A stretch of 37,773 nucleotides of DNA from Caldilineaceae bacterium (GTDB lineage Bacteria > Chloroflexota > Anaerolineae > Caldilineales > Caldilineaceae). Numbering within the stretch: position 1 is the stretch's first letter; every line of letters begins with the position of its first letter. The notes under the pieces are model-generated. The model was not told the origin of the DNA, searched no databases, and was given only the letters and a program-made list of their open reading frames with translations. The stretch spans positions 1 to 37,773 of the forward strand of contig WTGY01000069.1 in assembly GCA_011523365.1 (NCBI GenBank), given 5' to 3'. Of the stretch, positions 23,825-31,755 are shown piece after piece. A program made the position numbers and the translations under genes.

Positions 23825-24834
23825 TTCTTCGCCTCGTACGGAGATTGCAGCAGGGAGATCCTCTTGCCTTCGTCTATCGCCTGCTGGGCTTTGAGGGCGA
23901 TCTCGGTCATCCGAAAGAGCTCTTCAACGCCGGCGAAAGAGCCGTCCTGAACCGAGCTGACAAAGGCCGTGTACCAGTTGGGCGTGTTGGGAATCTCGAG
24001 GTTGCAAACCCCGTCCTGTTCGCTGATCAGCTTGGCGGTCTCCTCGTTGGCGATGCTCTCGACAACGCCCTGTGTGCCTGAGATCATCATGCGCTCATCG
24101 CCATGGGTGGGCGCGGTGGCGGGACGCAGAAAGTCGAGCATCACGGTCGAGACTCCACCGTTTTGCATCCGCAACAGGACGGCTGCCTGGCTTGCGCAGC
24201 CCGGAAAGTCCGGGTGGGCGGCGGTCGTCTCCCAGCCGGTAACTTCGGTGAACAGATCGCCCAACGACCAGACGAGCCAGTCGATGACGTGAACGCCCAC
24301 AAAGGGCACGATGCCGGGAAATGTCTGGCGAGTGCGAAAGTGGTCCGGCCGCCTGGCTCCCCAGCGGTAGGAGATCTGGCTGTAGCTGCCCAGAGGCTCG
24401 CCGATCAGGCCGGCATGTACGGCATCGCGAGCGGCCTCAAACCATTTCATTCTGCGGTATCCGTGCAAGGCGGCAAGCGGGGTCCCGGCCTCACCGGCCA
24501 CGTCGTACAGGTGTGAAAGAGTCGCCAGGTCCATGGCCAGCGGTTTCTCCGTCATGACGGCGATGCCGCGTTTCAGGCATATTTCGGTGAATCCCGGAAC
24601 CTGCTGCGGGGGGACGCAGATCTGCACGAGGTCGGGAGATTCCTTGTCGAGCATCTCCTCATACTCGGTATATCTGTTTGTCTCAGACGTTACGCCCGGC
24701 GCTTTGGCGAAAGAGTCCAGCGATTCGCCGGGCAGCGCCAGGGCGACGGCTACGACGGAAACGTCGGGCAGATCGTGGAGCATCTGCTCGTAGTAATCGA
24801 GGTGTCCTGAGTGACCGAGTAGGGCGAATTTCAT
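23821..24834 (-). CDS. Gfo/Idh/MocA family oxidoreductase (1)
   Basis: A 337-residue cytoplasmic dehydrogenase-like protein. The N-terminal Rossmann fold begins KFALLGHSGHLDYYEQ, where the usual GxGxxG is replaced by GHSGHL, so cofactor binding may be weak or changed. The EKP motif of the family is at 96-98 (MTEKPLA). The C-terminal domain has VHVIDWLVWSLGD, the segment where a catalytic histidine often lies. Members oxidise or reduce sugars, inositols and related compounds with NAD(P). The ATG at 24834 has AGAGGA seven bases upstream. It overlaps the OppB start by four bases and follows an amidohydrolase gene by 52 bases. Confidence 0.88.
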   Translation of the reverse strand: MKFALLGHSGHLDYYEQMLHDLPDVSVVAVALALPGESLDSFAKAPGVTSETNRYTEYEEMLDKESPDLVQICVPPQQVPGFTEICLKRGIAVMTEKPLAMDLATLSHLYDVAGEAGTPLAALHGYRRMKWFEAARDAVHAGLIGEPLGSYSQISYRWGARRPDHFRTRQTFPGIVPFVGVHVIDWLVWSLGDLFTEVTGWETTAAHPDFPGCASQAAVLLRMQNGGVSTVMLDFLRPATAPTHGDERMMISGTQGVVESIANEETAKLISEQDGVCNLEIPNTPNWYTAFVSSVQDGSFAGVEELFRMTEIALKAQQAIDEGKRISLLQSPYEAKK

Positions 24835-24886
24835 TGGAGCTTCCTCTTTACCTTGTAGAACCTTTTTGCAGCGCCTGGCTCAGCCT

Positions 24887-25735
24887 CTATAGCAGCCTTT
24901 CGCTTCCGGCCTCCTTGGGGGCCCACAGTTCATCGTGCGAGTAGTTTTGCGGGGCGGCAAGGGTTCCCTGGGGCAGCTCCCAGTCGGGGCGAAAACTCCG
25001 GATCAGATTCACGGCGTTCTGGGAGGCGATGCGATCGCGGGCGGCCTCGTCGATGTCGGCGGATTCCAGCTGGGCCTGGAGGATGCGAAAGTCGTAGTAG
25101 GGCAGGTCGCTGCCAAAGAGAATGCGCTCACTGCCGAGCTCGTTGACCAGCTGCGGCAGGTCCCAATCGGACTTTGAGCCTATGGGGCGCTGTACGATCT
25201 CAAACCAGACGTTATCCAACGGCTGGCAGGGCTCCATTTCCTCTTGGGTCCCGGCATGGAGGATGAAGGTCAGGTTGGGGAAGCGGCGTGCATAGGCCGC
25301 GGTCCGGTCTGCGCTCTCATGCAGAAGGCAGAGCCCGCCCTTGAGTGAGGCGACTTCGAGAAAAGGATAGAGCTGTCTTTCGAAGGTCATGCCGGCGGGA
25401 TGCCACATAATGCCCTGGAGACCGCCTTCGATCAGCGTCTCTTCGAGGGCGTCGGCCCCGACCTGGCCGTGGCGCAGCTCGATGAGGGCGAGGCCGATGG
25501 GAAAGCGATCGGGAAACTGCTGACAGGCGCGGACGATGATCCCGTTCTGGTCCCTGGTGTCGAGAATGCCCCGGATCTGCGACGAGCCGACGGCGGTCGG
25601 CCCTATAACCGCGGCGACGACGCCGGCGGAGGCCATGCGGGCCAGGCAGCGGCCGGTGGTCTGGCCCACGGCAGGGTCGTAGGTGATGGTCGTGCCGATA
25701 TGACAGTGCACATCCACGTAGGGTCGCATGTTCAC
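24887..25735 (-). CDS. Amidohydrolase family (metal-dependent TIM-barrel hydrolase)
   Basis: A 282-residue amidohydrolase-2-type protein. It has the N-terminal metal motif DVHCH (H10, H12), a further H160 in FILHAGTQ, and the distal D210 in RILFGSDLPYYD. Members hydrolyse C-N or C-O bonds or decarboxylate small acids; lactone hydrolysis is one role in sugar-acid pathways. The GTG at 25735 overlaps the preceding oxidoreductase stop (GTGA), while an ATG at 25729 is ten bases after AGGAG, so either start is possible. It lies between two Gfo/Idh/MocA genes; a dehydrogenase followed by lactone hydrolysis would be consistent with this, but it is only inference. Confidence 0.87.
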   Translation of the reverse strand: MNMRPYVDVHCHIGTTITYDPAVGQTTGRCLARMASAGVVAAVIGPTAVGSSQIRGILDTRDQNGIIVRACQQFPDRFPIGLALIELRHGQVGADALEETLIEGGLQGIMWHPAGMTFERQLYPFLEVASLKGGLCLLHESADRTAAYARRFPNLTFILHAGTQEEMEPCQPLDNVWFEIVQRPIGSKSDWDLPQLVNELGSERILFGSDLPYYDFRILQAQLESADIDEAARDRIASQNAVNLIRSFRPDWELPQGTLAAPQNYSHDELWAPKEAGSERLL

Positions 25736-26814
25736 TCAACTCCTATTGCGCGCCGTTCGGCGGTTGCTCGGCGCGCCGCTTCGATAATGGCCAGATTGTG
25801 CCGCGCCTTTTCGCCGTTCACCGGCATCTCGGAGCCGCTGGCGAGCGCCTCAAATGTGGCGGCGTAGCAGCCGAAGTGACCGCCAACGCCGGGGTTCTCT
25901 TTCACCACCGGTTCGGGTATTTCGAGAGAACTCCAGCCTTCTTCCTCGCCGCCGTAGCGCCAGAACGGCTCCTCGTCGCGGTGAAACACGCGGATCGATC
26001 CATTGGTGGTGTGCACTTCGCACCAGCGGCCCCGTTCAGCTGTGATCGCCGGCGAACACCATGATGCCGATATCGTGGACACGGCGCCGTCCTCGTGTTC
26101 AAACAGGAGGATGGCGAGATCGTCGACATCGATATCGAAACGCATCGTTTTCACCCTGGCTTCGACATAGCGGACCGGCGAACCCATCAACGCCTCGACC
26201 GAGTAGATCTCATGATAGGCGGTATCGCTGATGCAACCGCCGCCCACCGCCTTTTGGGCGCGCCAAGCCATGGCGGGATTGGCATGGTCGCTGCCAAAGT
26301 CAGCCGGTTTCATCCCCATGCATTGACCACGACCCAAAATCGGCTTCCCCAACTTCCCCGTTCGCAGTTGACTCAGCGCTTCCTGCATTGGCAAGGAAAA
26401 TAGCAGATTGTGCATGATGGCATAGGGGACACCGTTGCGGTTGACCGCTTCCAGTATGGCGTCGGCCTCTTCCAGCGAAGTCGCCATTGGTTTTTCGGAG
26501 ATGACGGCGACGCCGGCCTCGGCTGCCTGAATGGCGTGTTCGGCGTGCATGGCGTGCGGTGTGGCGATGGAAACGGCGTCGATCTCGGCTTTGGCGAGCA
26601 TGTCGCGATAGTCGGCATATCTCTGTGACGGAGGCACCTCAAGCGTATTGCCTGCATACTCGAGGTTGTCGGGGACAGGGTCGGCGACCGCAACGACGTC
26701 TACTGCGTCCGGCAGGGCGAGATATACGGAGATATGGTTGATGCGCACGATACCGCCGCATCCAATCAGACCCAAGCGTACCGGTTTTTTTACCTTTCTC
26801 TTCGGTTGCGTCAT
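25732..26814 (-). CDS. Gfo/Idh/MocA family oxidoreductase (2)
   Basis: A 360-residue dehydrogenase with a standard Rossmann nucleotide site (LIGCGGIVRINH, 16-27), the EKP motif (SEKPMATS, 107-109 for EKP) and SDTAYHEIYSVEALMG in the C-terminal domain with a candidate catalytic histidine. It probably oxidises a sugar or cyclitol with NAD(P). The ATG at 26814 has no clear ribosome site. A strong AAAGGAGAGG lies at 26853-26862, 38 bases away, and would better suit an in-frame CTG at 26841, so the true start is uncertain. First of the tightly coupled genes leading into OppBCDF. Confidence 0.87.
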   Translation of the reverse strand: MTQPKRKVKKPVRLGLIGCGGIVRINHISVYLALPDAVDVVAVADPVPDNLEYAGNTLEVPPSQRYADYRDMLAKAEIDAVSIATPHAMHAEHAIQAAEAGVAVISEKPMATSLEEADAILEAVNRNGVPYAIMHNLLFSLPMQEALSQLRTGKLGKPILGRGQCMGMKPADFGSDHANPAMAWRAQKAVGGGCISDTAYHEIYSVEALMGSPVRYVEARVKTMRFDIDVDDLAILLFEHEDGAVSTISASWCSPAITAERGRWCEVHTTNGSIRVFHRDEEPFWRYGGEEEGWSSLEIPEPVVKENPGVGGHFGCYAATFEALASGSEMPVNGEKARHNLAIIEAARRATAERRAIGVE

Positions 26815-26908
26815 CTTGACATCGGCGCGGGCGAAACTCAGGGCGTTCCCGGCCTCTCCTTTCTTTGCCTTCTGTTAGGAATTAATCGGTGCAATACGCT
26901 GACCATAA

Positions 26909-27040
26909 AGGAGCGCTATCGGGTACGGCTGTCTGCTGGACGAGGCGGTGACGCGCATCGAACCGGAGCAGGTGCGCCTTATCCATCCGTGCGGCGGGCC
27001 TTCACCGTCGCAGACGAATCTGTTTGTAGCGGCTCTTTAG
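26909..27040 (+). pseudogene. Possible 3' fragment of an unknown plus-strand gene
   Basis: An open stretch of 43 codons without a start codon follows a TAA at 26906 and ends with TAG at 27038. It reads like real protein (LLDEAVTRIEPEQVRLIHPC, then GGPSPSQTNLFVAAL) with mostly G/C third positions. A short stem-loop with TTTT overlaps its stop codon. I do not recognise the family. It could be the leftover tail of a gene lost by deletion. The rest of this 395-base gap holds no other gene. Confidence 0.35.
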
Positions 27041-27047
27041 CCGTTTT
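27030..27047 (+). terminator. Small stem-loop with T-tract on the plus strand
   Basis: CGGCT (27030-27034) and AGCCG (27039-27043) pair over CTTT and are followed by TTTT. It overlaps the stop of the 43-codon fragment and points the same way. Confidence 0.4.
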
Positions 27048-27150
27048 CCTGGCTGGACTTGAATACTAACGAAGAGTGGCAGATTTGAAAAGGGCGGTTT
27101 CCCACCCCGTTGCCAGTTCAGTTCCTCCGTTCGGCCGACGAAACAGAGCA

Positions 27151-27187
27151 AACACCCTGTTCCCACCAAGGGCGAAAACAGGGTGTT
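27151..27187 (-). terminator. Stem-loop after the family 5 binding protein gene
   Basis: AACACCCTGTT (27151-27161) and AACAGGGTGTT (27177-27187) form a perfect eleven-base stem, 22 bases after the stop of the binding protein gene on the minus strand. No proper T-run follows, so it may stop transcription only partly and leave the binding protein more abundant than the downstream enzymes and transporter subunits. Confidence 0.6.
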
Positions 27188-27209
27188 GCACGGTCTTCTT
27201 CGCTATGCC

Positions 27210-29210
27210 CTACTCCTCAATGAACCACTGTGAAGGCATGAACGGGGCATAGAAGTTGTTGTCCGAAATCCAGGCGGCGCCCTCCAACGGCACATTGTGG
27301 AGGCGATTGCTGATGATGACCGGGCGCGGCGTGAAGCCGATGGTGCCGATCATCGGGATTTCGCTGGTGAAGTAGTCATAGTACTCGGCGCCAAGCCTGT
27401 TGAAGTCATCGGTGCCGACGGCGGTCAGTTTGTACTGTTCGAAGATCTCTCGCTGCCGTTTGATCTCCTCCGGCGGCTCCACGCCCTCCTCGCCATTGGT
27501 CCGGAACCAGTCCTTCCACGTGCCGGTCCAGAAGGAGGTCTGGTCAACCGCGTAGTTGCTGCCCAGGGAGCGGCCGAACAGGGCGTTTCTGTCCAGATGC
27601 CAGGTCGGAATCTGCAGATCATTGGTGGCTAAGCGTTGCGAGAAGAGACCGCCCTGCTCACCCAGATTTTCGACGATGGCCTCAAGCCCGACCTCGGCCC
27701 AGTCGTCCCGGACCAGTTCGGCCATGGCAATCTTGGGGCCTTCGGACACACCGACGTGGATGAGCATGCTCAGGCGGCCTTCGCCGTCAGGCCGCAGCCG
27801 GTATCCGGCGCTGTCGCGCTCGGTCAGGCCGACTGCGTCGAGAAGCGCGTTGGCGCGTTCCGGGTCATACTCGGCGTGGGTCGTGGCCCATTCCTCCTTG
27901 AAGAAGCTCAGGCCCGGATTGACGGTAGCCGGGAAGGGTCTGCCCAGACCGAAGAAGAGGGTGTCGTTCATGCTCTCGCGGTCGATGCTGATCGACAAGG
28001 CGATGCGGAAGTCCTTGTTGTTGAACAGCTCCCGCAGAACGGGGTCTTTGACGGTGCGATTGGGCATCAGACCCAGCTCGGCGGAGAAGAGGTTCTGGGC
28101 GAATTCGACGCGATAGTTCCCCTGTTCGGCGCCCTGCTGGAAGACCGACATATCCTTCATATCGATATAGTAGGTCTCAAAGTCGAACTCGCCGGCGCTG
28201 GCCTTGAGGGTCTGTACTTCCTTGTCACCGGTGATCACGGCCTCGATGCGATCGATATAGGGCAACTGGTTGCCGGCGGTGTCGACCTGGTGGAAGTAGG
28301 GATTGCGCACAACGACGGCGCGATCGCTGGTGAGGGTTTCGTTCTTCCAGGCCCAGAGGGTAGGACCGTCGATGCGGAAGTTATTCGGAGGTCTGTTGTG
28401 GAAGTTGAAGGCCTGCATCCAGGTCTCAAATCCCTCCTCCTCAGCCAGCTTCTGGGCATCGGGGTTGTAGTCGATGTGCCACTGCTTCAGCCAGTGCTTG
28501 GGCATGACGACGTTGTTGTCGGTGGCCACGCCCGTGCGACCCAGGTAGTTCATGATGATCGGGTAGGGCACGCTGAAGCTGATTTCAACCACCGTGTCAC
28601 TGATCTTGGTGAAGACTGCCGGTTCACCTCCGGCGCGCCAGATCGACCGCGGCCCGGCCGGGGAGAGGTCTTCATTCATTGCGACATCTTCCCAGGCGAA
28701 CATGATGTCGTCGGTCGTGAACGGCTCGCCATCCGACCACTTATGGCCCTCACGCAGTTCGATGGTCAGGGTTTTGTAGTCATCGGAGAAGTAGTAGTCT
28801 TTGGCGATGTCCATGAAGACCTGGGTGTTGGAGAAGTCATACCTGAAGAGCCCATTCATGCGCAGGGTGGCGAAGCTCCACAGATTGATTGGGTTGACCT
28901 CTCCGAAGCGCAGGGTGCCCCCGTAGGTGCCGATCCGGTCCTCGGGTTCAATCACCTGCGGTTCTGCGGGGAGCCGCTCATCGACCGGAGGCAACTCGCC
29001 GTTGGCGACCATTTCGGCCAGCATGGGGGCTTCGTTATAGGCGGAAGAGGACTCTGCCTCCGTACTTTCGGCCTCGGCCGCCGTTTCCGGCTCGGCCGCC
29101 TCGGCGGCTGCTTCTTCCGCTGCCGGCTCTGCACCGCCGCAGGCCGCGAACATGGGAAGCAGCAGGACGAAGATGGCCGCAAGTGCCCAAATACGCAGTT
29201 GTGGTTTCAC
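27210..29210 (-). CDS. ABC transporter substrate-binding lipoprotein, family 5 (Sec-exported)
   Basis: A 666-residue solute-binding protein of the SBP_bac_5 family, at the long end of the usual range. A Sec signal peptide ends in lipobox FAAC (Cys24). An Ala/Glu-rich flexible linker follows (about 28-55), then the binding domains with LTIELREGHKWSDGEPFTTD and ALSISIDRESMNDTLFFG. The start is GTG at 29210, seven bases after AAGGAG. It is probably the binding protein of the OppBCDF importer, with two oxidoreductases and an amidohydrolase encoded in between. Long members of this kind in similar bacteria often sit beside carbohydrate genes, so an oligosaccharide or glycoside ligand is as likely as a peptide. 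Confidence 0.9.
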   Translation of the reverse strand: MKPQLRIWALAAIFVLLLPMFAACGGAEPAAEEAAAEAAEPETAAEAESTEAESSSAYNEAPMLAEMVANGELPPVDERLPAEPQVIEPEDRIGTYGGTLRFGEVNPINLWSFATLRMNGLFRYDFSNTQVFMDIAKDYYFSDDYKTLTIELREGHKWSDGEPFTTDDIMFAWEDVAMNEDLSPAGPRSIWRAGGEPAVFTKISDTVVEISFSVPYPIIMNYLGRTGVATDNNVVMPKHWLKQWHIDYNPDAQKLAEEEGFETWMQAFNFHNRPPNNFRIDGPTLWAWKNETLTSDRAVVVRNPYFHQVDTAGNQLPYIDRIEAVITGDKEVQTLKASAGEFDFETYYIDMKDMSVFQQGAEQGNYRVEFAQNLFSAELGLMPNRTVKDPVLRELFNNKDFRIALSISIDRESMNDTLFFGLGRPFPATVNPGLSFFKEEWATTHAEYDPERANALLDAVGLTERDSAGYRLRPDGEGRLSMLIHVGVSEGPKIAMAELVRDDWAEVGLEAIVENLGEQGGLFSQRLATNDLQIPTWHLDRNALFGRSLGSNYAVDQTSFWTGTWKDWFRTNGEEGVEPPEEIKRQREIFEQYKLTAVGTDDFNRLGAEYYDYFTSEIPMIGTIGFTPRPVIISNRLHNVPLEGAAWISDNNFYAPFMPSQWFIEE

Positions 29211-29460
29211 TTTTACTCTCCTTTGGGGTTGTAAACACGGAACCTGACGTGCCCGAAGTTAAAGCATCTGCTATGGTATTTATTTCGCACCGAGTTGTCA
29301 AGGAGATAAAATTTTCTCTTTCATCTCAGATTCAGGGTGGGAACAGTCTGGCGGGGAATCAGTGCCAGCGGTGGCTGGAACTGTTTACCGTCTTTGGGCG
29401 AGACGCAGTGCAGGCGCCAGGCTTGGCCGCACGGCGGCGTCCGTCAGTTGGGGAGGGTGC
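29211..29460. other. Non-coding region upstream of the binding protein gene
   Basis: The gap between the divergent genes at 29210 and 29883 is about 670 bases. This first part should hold the promoter of the minus-strand binding protein gene (AT-rich near 29270-29330), but no confident boxes are seen. The rest of the gap is filled by the repeats listed separately. No open reading frame here has gene-like quality. Confidence 0.4.
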
Positions 29461-29487
29461 GAGGGCAGGCCCAAGGCCGGCCCCTAC
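29461..29487. repeat. Palindromic intergenic repeat, copy 2
   Basis: GGGCAGGCC (29463-29471) and GGCCGGCCC (29475-29483) pair with one mismatch over a three-base loop and are followed by CTAC. The outer sequence (GAGGGCA ... CAAGG ... GCCCCTAC) matches the element at 4706-4732, while the arms differ in a paired way, which supports selection for the hairpin. Confidence 0.65.
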
Positions 29488-29599
29488 GGGGATCTGATGG
29501 CACTGGCGGGGCGTGGGTTTGCGGAATTCTTTCGGTTGGGCACCTGTTACGAATGCCGGCACCAGGTCGATGAGGCATGTTGTTGGCCGGGGGCGTTGC

Positions 29600-29692
29600 G
29601 GGGGCGGAGCCCCCGCACAAGGGAGGGCCGAATAGGCCCGACCGCCCGAAACTGCAGTTTTTAGTAGTCAGTTTTTAGTTTTTAGTGGTTAG
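29600..29692. repeat. Dispersed hairpin repeat, copy 2, with simple-repeat tail
   Basis: GGGGGC-GGA-GCCCCC (from 29600) is followed by a 39-base stretch identical to 1-39 of the window, with the inner stem GGGCC-GAATA-GGCCC. ACTGCAG and a TTTTTAGTAGTCAG/TTTTTAGTGGTTAG tail complete the unit. Confidence 0.85.
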
Positions 29693-29813
29693 GGGGCAGT
29701 TTCGACGCTTCCCCTGGCTCAGGGTTGAACGTGAGATGGTTGGGGCTCCGCAGCGACCTGAGGCATGGGGAAGTGCGCCCCCATTTTGGGATGCGCCCCC
29801 AGAGGTGAGTGCG

Positions 29814-29843
29814 TTTCCAAAAGGGAATCTACTGTGCTATACT
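29814..29843 (+). promoter_or_regulatory. Candidate promoter of the molybdenum hydroxylase operon
   Basis: TTTCCA (29814-29819) and TATACT (29838-29843) are 18 bases apart on the plus strand, about 40 bases before the first gene. The -10 box is good and the -35 box weak. Confidence 0.4.
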
Positions 29844-29882
29844 TCGGCAAATTTTTTTCTTTCTTCGGACAGGATTTGCACA

Positions 29883-30806
29883 ATGGCCCGGTGGCGAGCA
29901 TACCATACGCCTGCGACCGTTGCTGAGGCGCTTACGCTGCTGCACCAGCACAAGGACAAGGCGCGCATTATCGCCGGCGGCACGGACCTGATCCTGGATA
30001 TGGAGGCCGAACAGGCGGAGGCGCCCGAGGTGCTGGTGGATGTGACCAAAGTTGGTGGCATCGACCGCGTCGCGCAGGAGGACGGATGGATCGTTCTGGG
30101 CGCCGGGATCACGCATACGCAGATCGAAAACAGCCCGCTGCTGCGCGCGCATGCCAGGTGCCTAACCGAGAGTTGCGGCGTCATCGGCGGGCCGCAGGTG
30201 CGCAATGTGGCGACGCTGGGCGGGAACGTGGCGCACGCGCTGCCGGCGGCGGACGGGACGATCGGTCTGCTGGCGCTGGAGGCGGAGGTCGAGGTCGCCG
30301 CGCACAGTGCGCGGGGCGCGCTGCATAGGTGGCAGCCGCTGCTCTCCATCTTTGCCGGCCCCGGCCGCAACCGCCTGGCCCCCGATCAGATGCTGCACGC
30401 GTTCCGCTTCCGGCCGACGGGTGCGCGGGCGGGCAACGCCTTCGACCGTATCATGCGGCCGCAGGGCGTGGCGCTGCCGGTGCTGGGCATCGCGGCCAGG
30501 GTGCGGATGGATGCAAGGCTGCGCCGGGTGGAGGATGCGGTCATTGCGATTGGGCCGGCCGGCCCGACGCCCTTTCGCGCCACCAGTGCGGAAGAGGTAT
30601 TGACGACTGCTGAGGCATTTGACGACGAGACTGTGGAGAAGGCCATTGCCGCGGCCCAGACGCAGGCAAGTTTGCGGTCCAGCAAGTACCGTGCGTCGCA
30701 GGCGTATCGCCATGAGATGATAGGGGTGCTGCTGAGGCGAGTGCTGCAGACCTCGGTGGAGAGGGCGCGTGTGAATGACGCGCCGGCAGAGGCGGAGGAT
30801 GCGTAG
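29883..30806 (+). CDS. FAD-binding subunit of a xanthine dehydrogenase/CO dehydrogenase family enzyme
   Basis: A 307-residue CoxM/CutM-type flavoprotein subunit. It has the two FAD motifs AGGTDL (31-36) and TLGGNVAHALPAAD (111-124), then FAGPGRNRL (158-166) and a C-terminal helical domain. In the holoenzyme it passes electrons from the [2Fe-2S] clusters to the final acceptor. The ATG at 29883, eight bases after AGGA, is chosen; an earlier in-frame start at 29685 would add 66 residues translated from repeat DNA and the promoter. The matching Fe-S and Mo domains are in the fused gene at 31756, after an intervening ATPase gene. Confidence 0.9.
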   Translation: MARWRAYHTPATVAEALTLLHQHKDKARIIAGGTDLILDMEAEQAEAPEVLVDVTKVGGIDRVAQEDGWIVLGAGITHTQIENSPLLRAHARCLTESCGVIGGPQVRNVATLGGNVAHALPAADGTIGLLALEAEVEVAAHSARGALHRWQPLLSIFAGPGRNRLAPDQMLHAFRFRPTGARAGNAFDRIMRPQGVALPVLGIAARVRMDARLRRVEDAVIAIGPAGPTPFRATSAEEVLTTAEAFDDETVEKAIAAAQTQASLRSSKYRASQAYRHEMIGVLLRRVLQTSVERARVNDAPAEAEDA

Positions 30807-30866
30807 CCAAGGCAATGGTCGAGCGTTCGGCCACTCTTTTTGCAGTGAGGCGGGAGCGCGTGGGCT

Positions 30867-31670
30867 ATGATCCACCTCACCTCGGTTGAGAAAGGTCCCT
30901 CTTTCCCCCAAGAAGGGATATTCCCATATAACGTGCCTGTCATCGCCCGGTTGGAGAAGGTGCGCTTTGAGAGTTCGGTGACCTTTCTCGTGGGCGAAAA
31001 CGGCAGCGGCAAGTCCACCTTTCTGGAAGCGCTGGCGACGGCTGTGCGCCTGCCGACGGTGGGCGCGGAGGAGGCGGGCAGCGACCCATCGCTGGCCACG
31101 GTACGGCAGCTGTCGAGACATCTGCGCCTGGCCTGGACGAAACGGACAGGACGGGGATTCTACCTGCGGGCCGAGGACTTTTTCGGCTTTGCCAAGCGCA
31201 TCGCCCAGATGCAGGCGGAGCTGCAGACGGAGATGGCCAACGTGGACGCGGAGTACGAGGGCCGCTCCGACTTCGCCAAGGGCATGGCGAAGATGGCCTA
31301 CTCGGGCCAGCTGGCCGCCATCGAGGAGAGCTACGGGGACGGACTTGACGCACGCTCTCACGGAGAGGCGTTCCTGGCCCTGTTTCAGGCCCGCTTCGCG
31401 CCCAACGGCCTTTATCTGCTGGATGAACCGGAAACGCCGCTCTCGCCCCTGCGCCAGGTGGGGCTGCTCGCCCTGTTGAAAGAGATGGTCGCCCGCGACG
31501 CCCAGTTTATTATCGCTACCCACTCGCCAATCCTGATGGCCTTTCCCGGTGCCACCATTCTGAACTTCGACCAGTCACCCCCCCAGCCCGTGCCCTGGGA
31601 ATCATTGGAGCACGTGAGCGTGACGCGAGGATTTCTGAACGATCCACAGCTGTATCTGAACCACCTGTAA
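30867..31670 (+). CDS. AAA-type ATPase (COG3910-like, ABC/SMC-type fold)
   Basis: A 267-residue soluble ATPase. It has Walker A GENGSGKST (43-51), a short insertion in place of a long coiled coil, signature-like SHGEAF, Walker B LYLLDEPETPLSP and a switch histidine in FIIATHSPILM. This is the layout of small predicted ATPases related to RecF/ABC-type proteins, of unknown role. It lies 60 bases after the FAD subunit gene and 85 bases before the fused hydroxylase gene, on the same strand. It may help in cofactor insertion or assembly, but could also simply be an inserted gene. Confidence 0.8.
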   Translation: MIHLTSVEKGPSFPQEGIFPYNVPVIARLEKVRFESSVTFLVGENGSGKSTFLEALATAVRLPTVGAEEAGSDPSLATVRQLSRHLRLAWTKRTGRGFYLRAEDFFGFAKRIAQMQAELQTEMANVDAEYEGRSDFAKGMAKMAYSGQLAAIEESYGDGLDARSHGEAFLALFQARFAPNGLYLLDEPETPLSPLRQVGLLALLKEMVARDAQFIIATHSPILMAFPGATILNFDQSPPQPVPWESLEHVSVTRGFLNDPQLYLNHL

Positions 31671-31755
31671 GAACAGTTTGCAGCGGCAGGCGGACTGCGA
31701 CCCCGAAAGCGTCCCGTCGCGAACCACAATCGTTCATGCCGACTGGAGCACATAC

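Noticed and set aside
27636..29234. A 532-codon open frame on the plus strand opposite the binding protein
   Set aside because: It lies antisense to a binding protein with signal peptide, lipobox and family motifs; the translation has no recognisable features.
29685..29882. N-terminal extension of the FAD subunit
   Set aside because: It covers repeat tail and a probable promoter, and the family N-terminus begins at 29883.
30162..31523. A 453-codon open frame on the minus strand across the FAD subunit and ATPase genes
   Set aside because: It spans two well-supported genes and the gap between them, with no ribosome site or motif.
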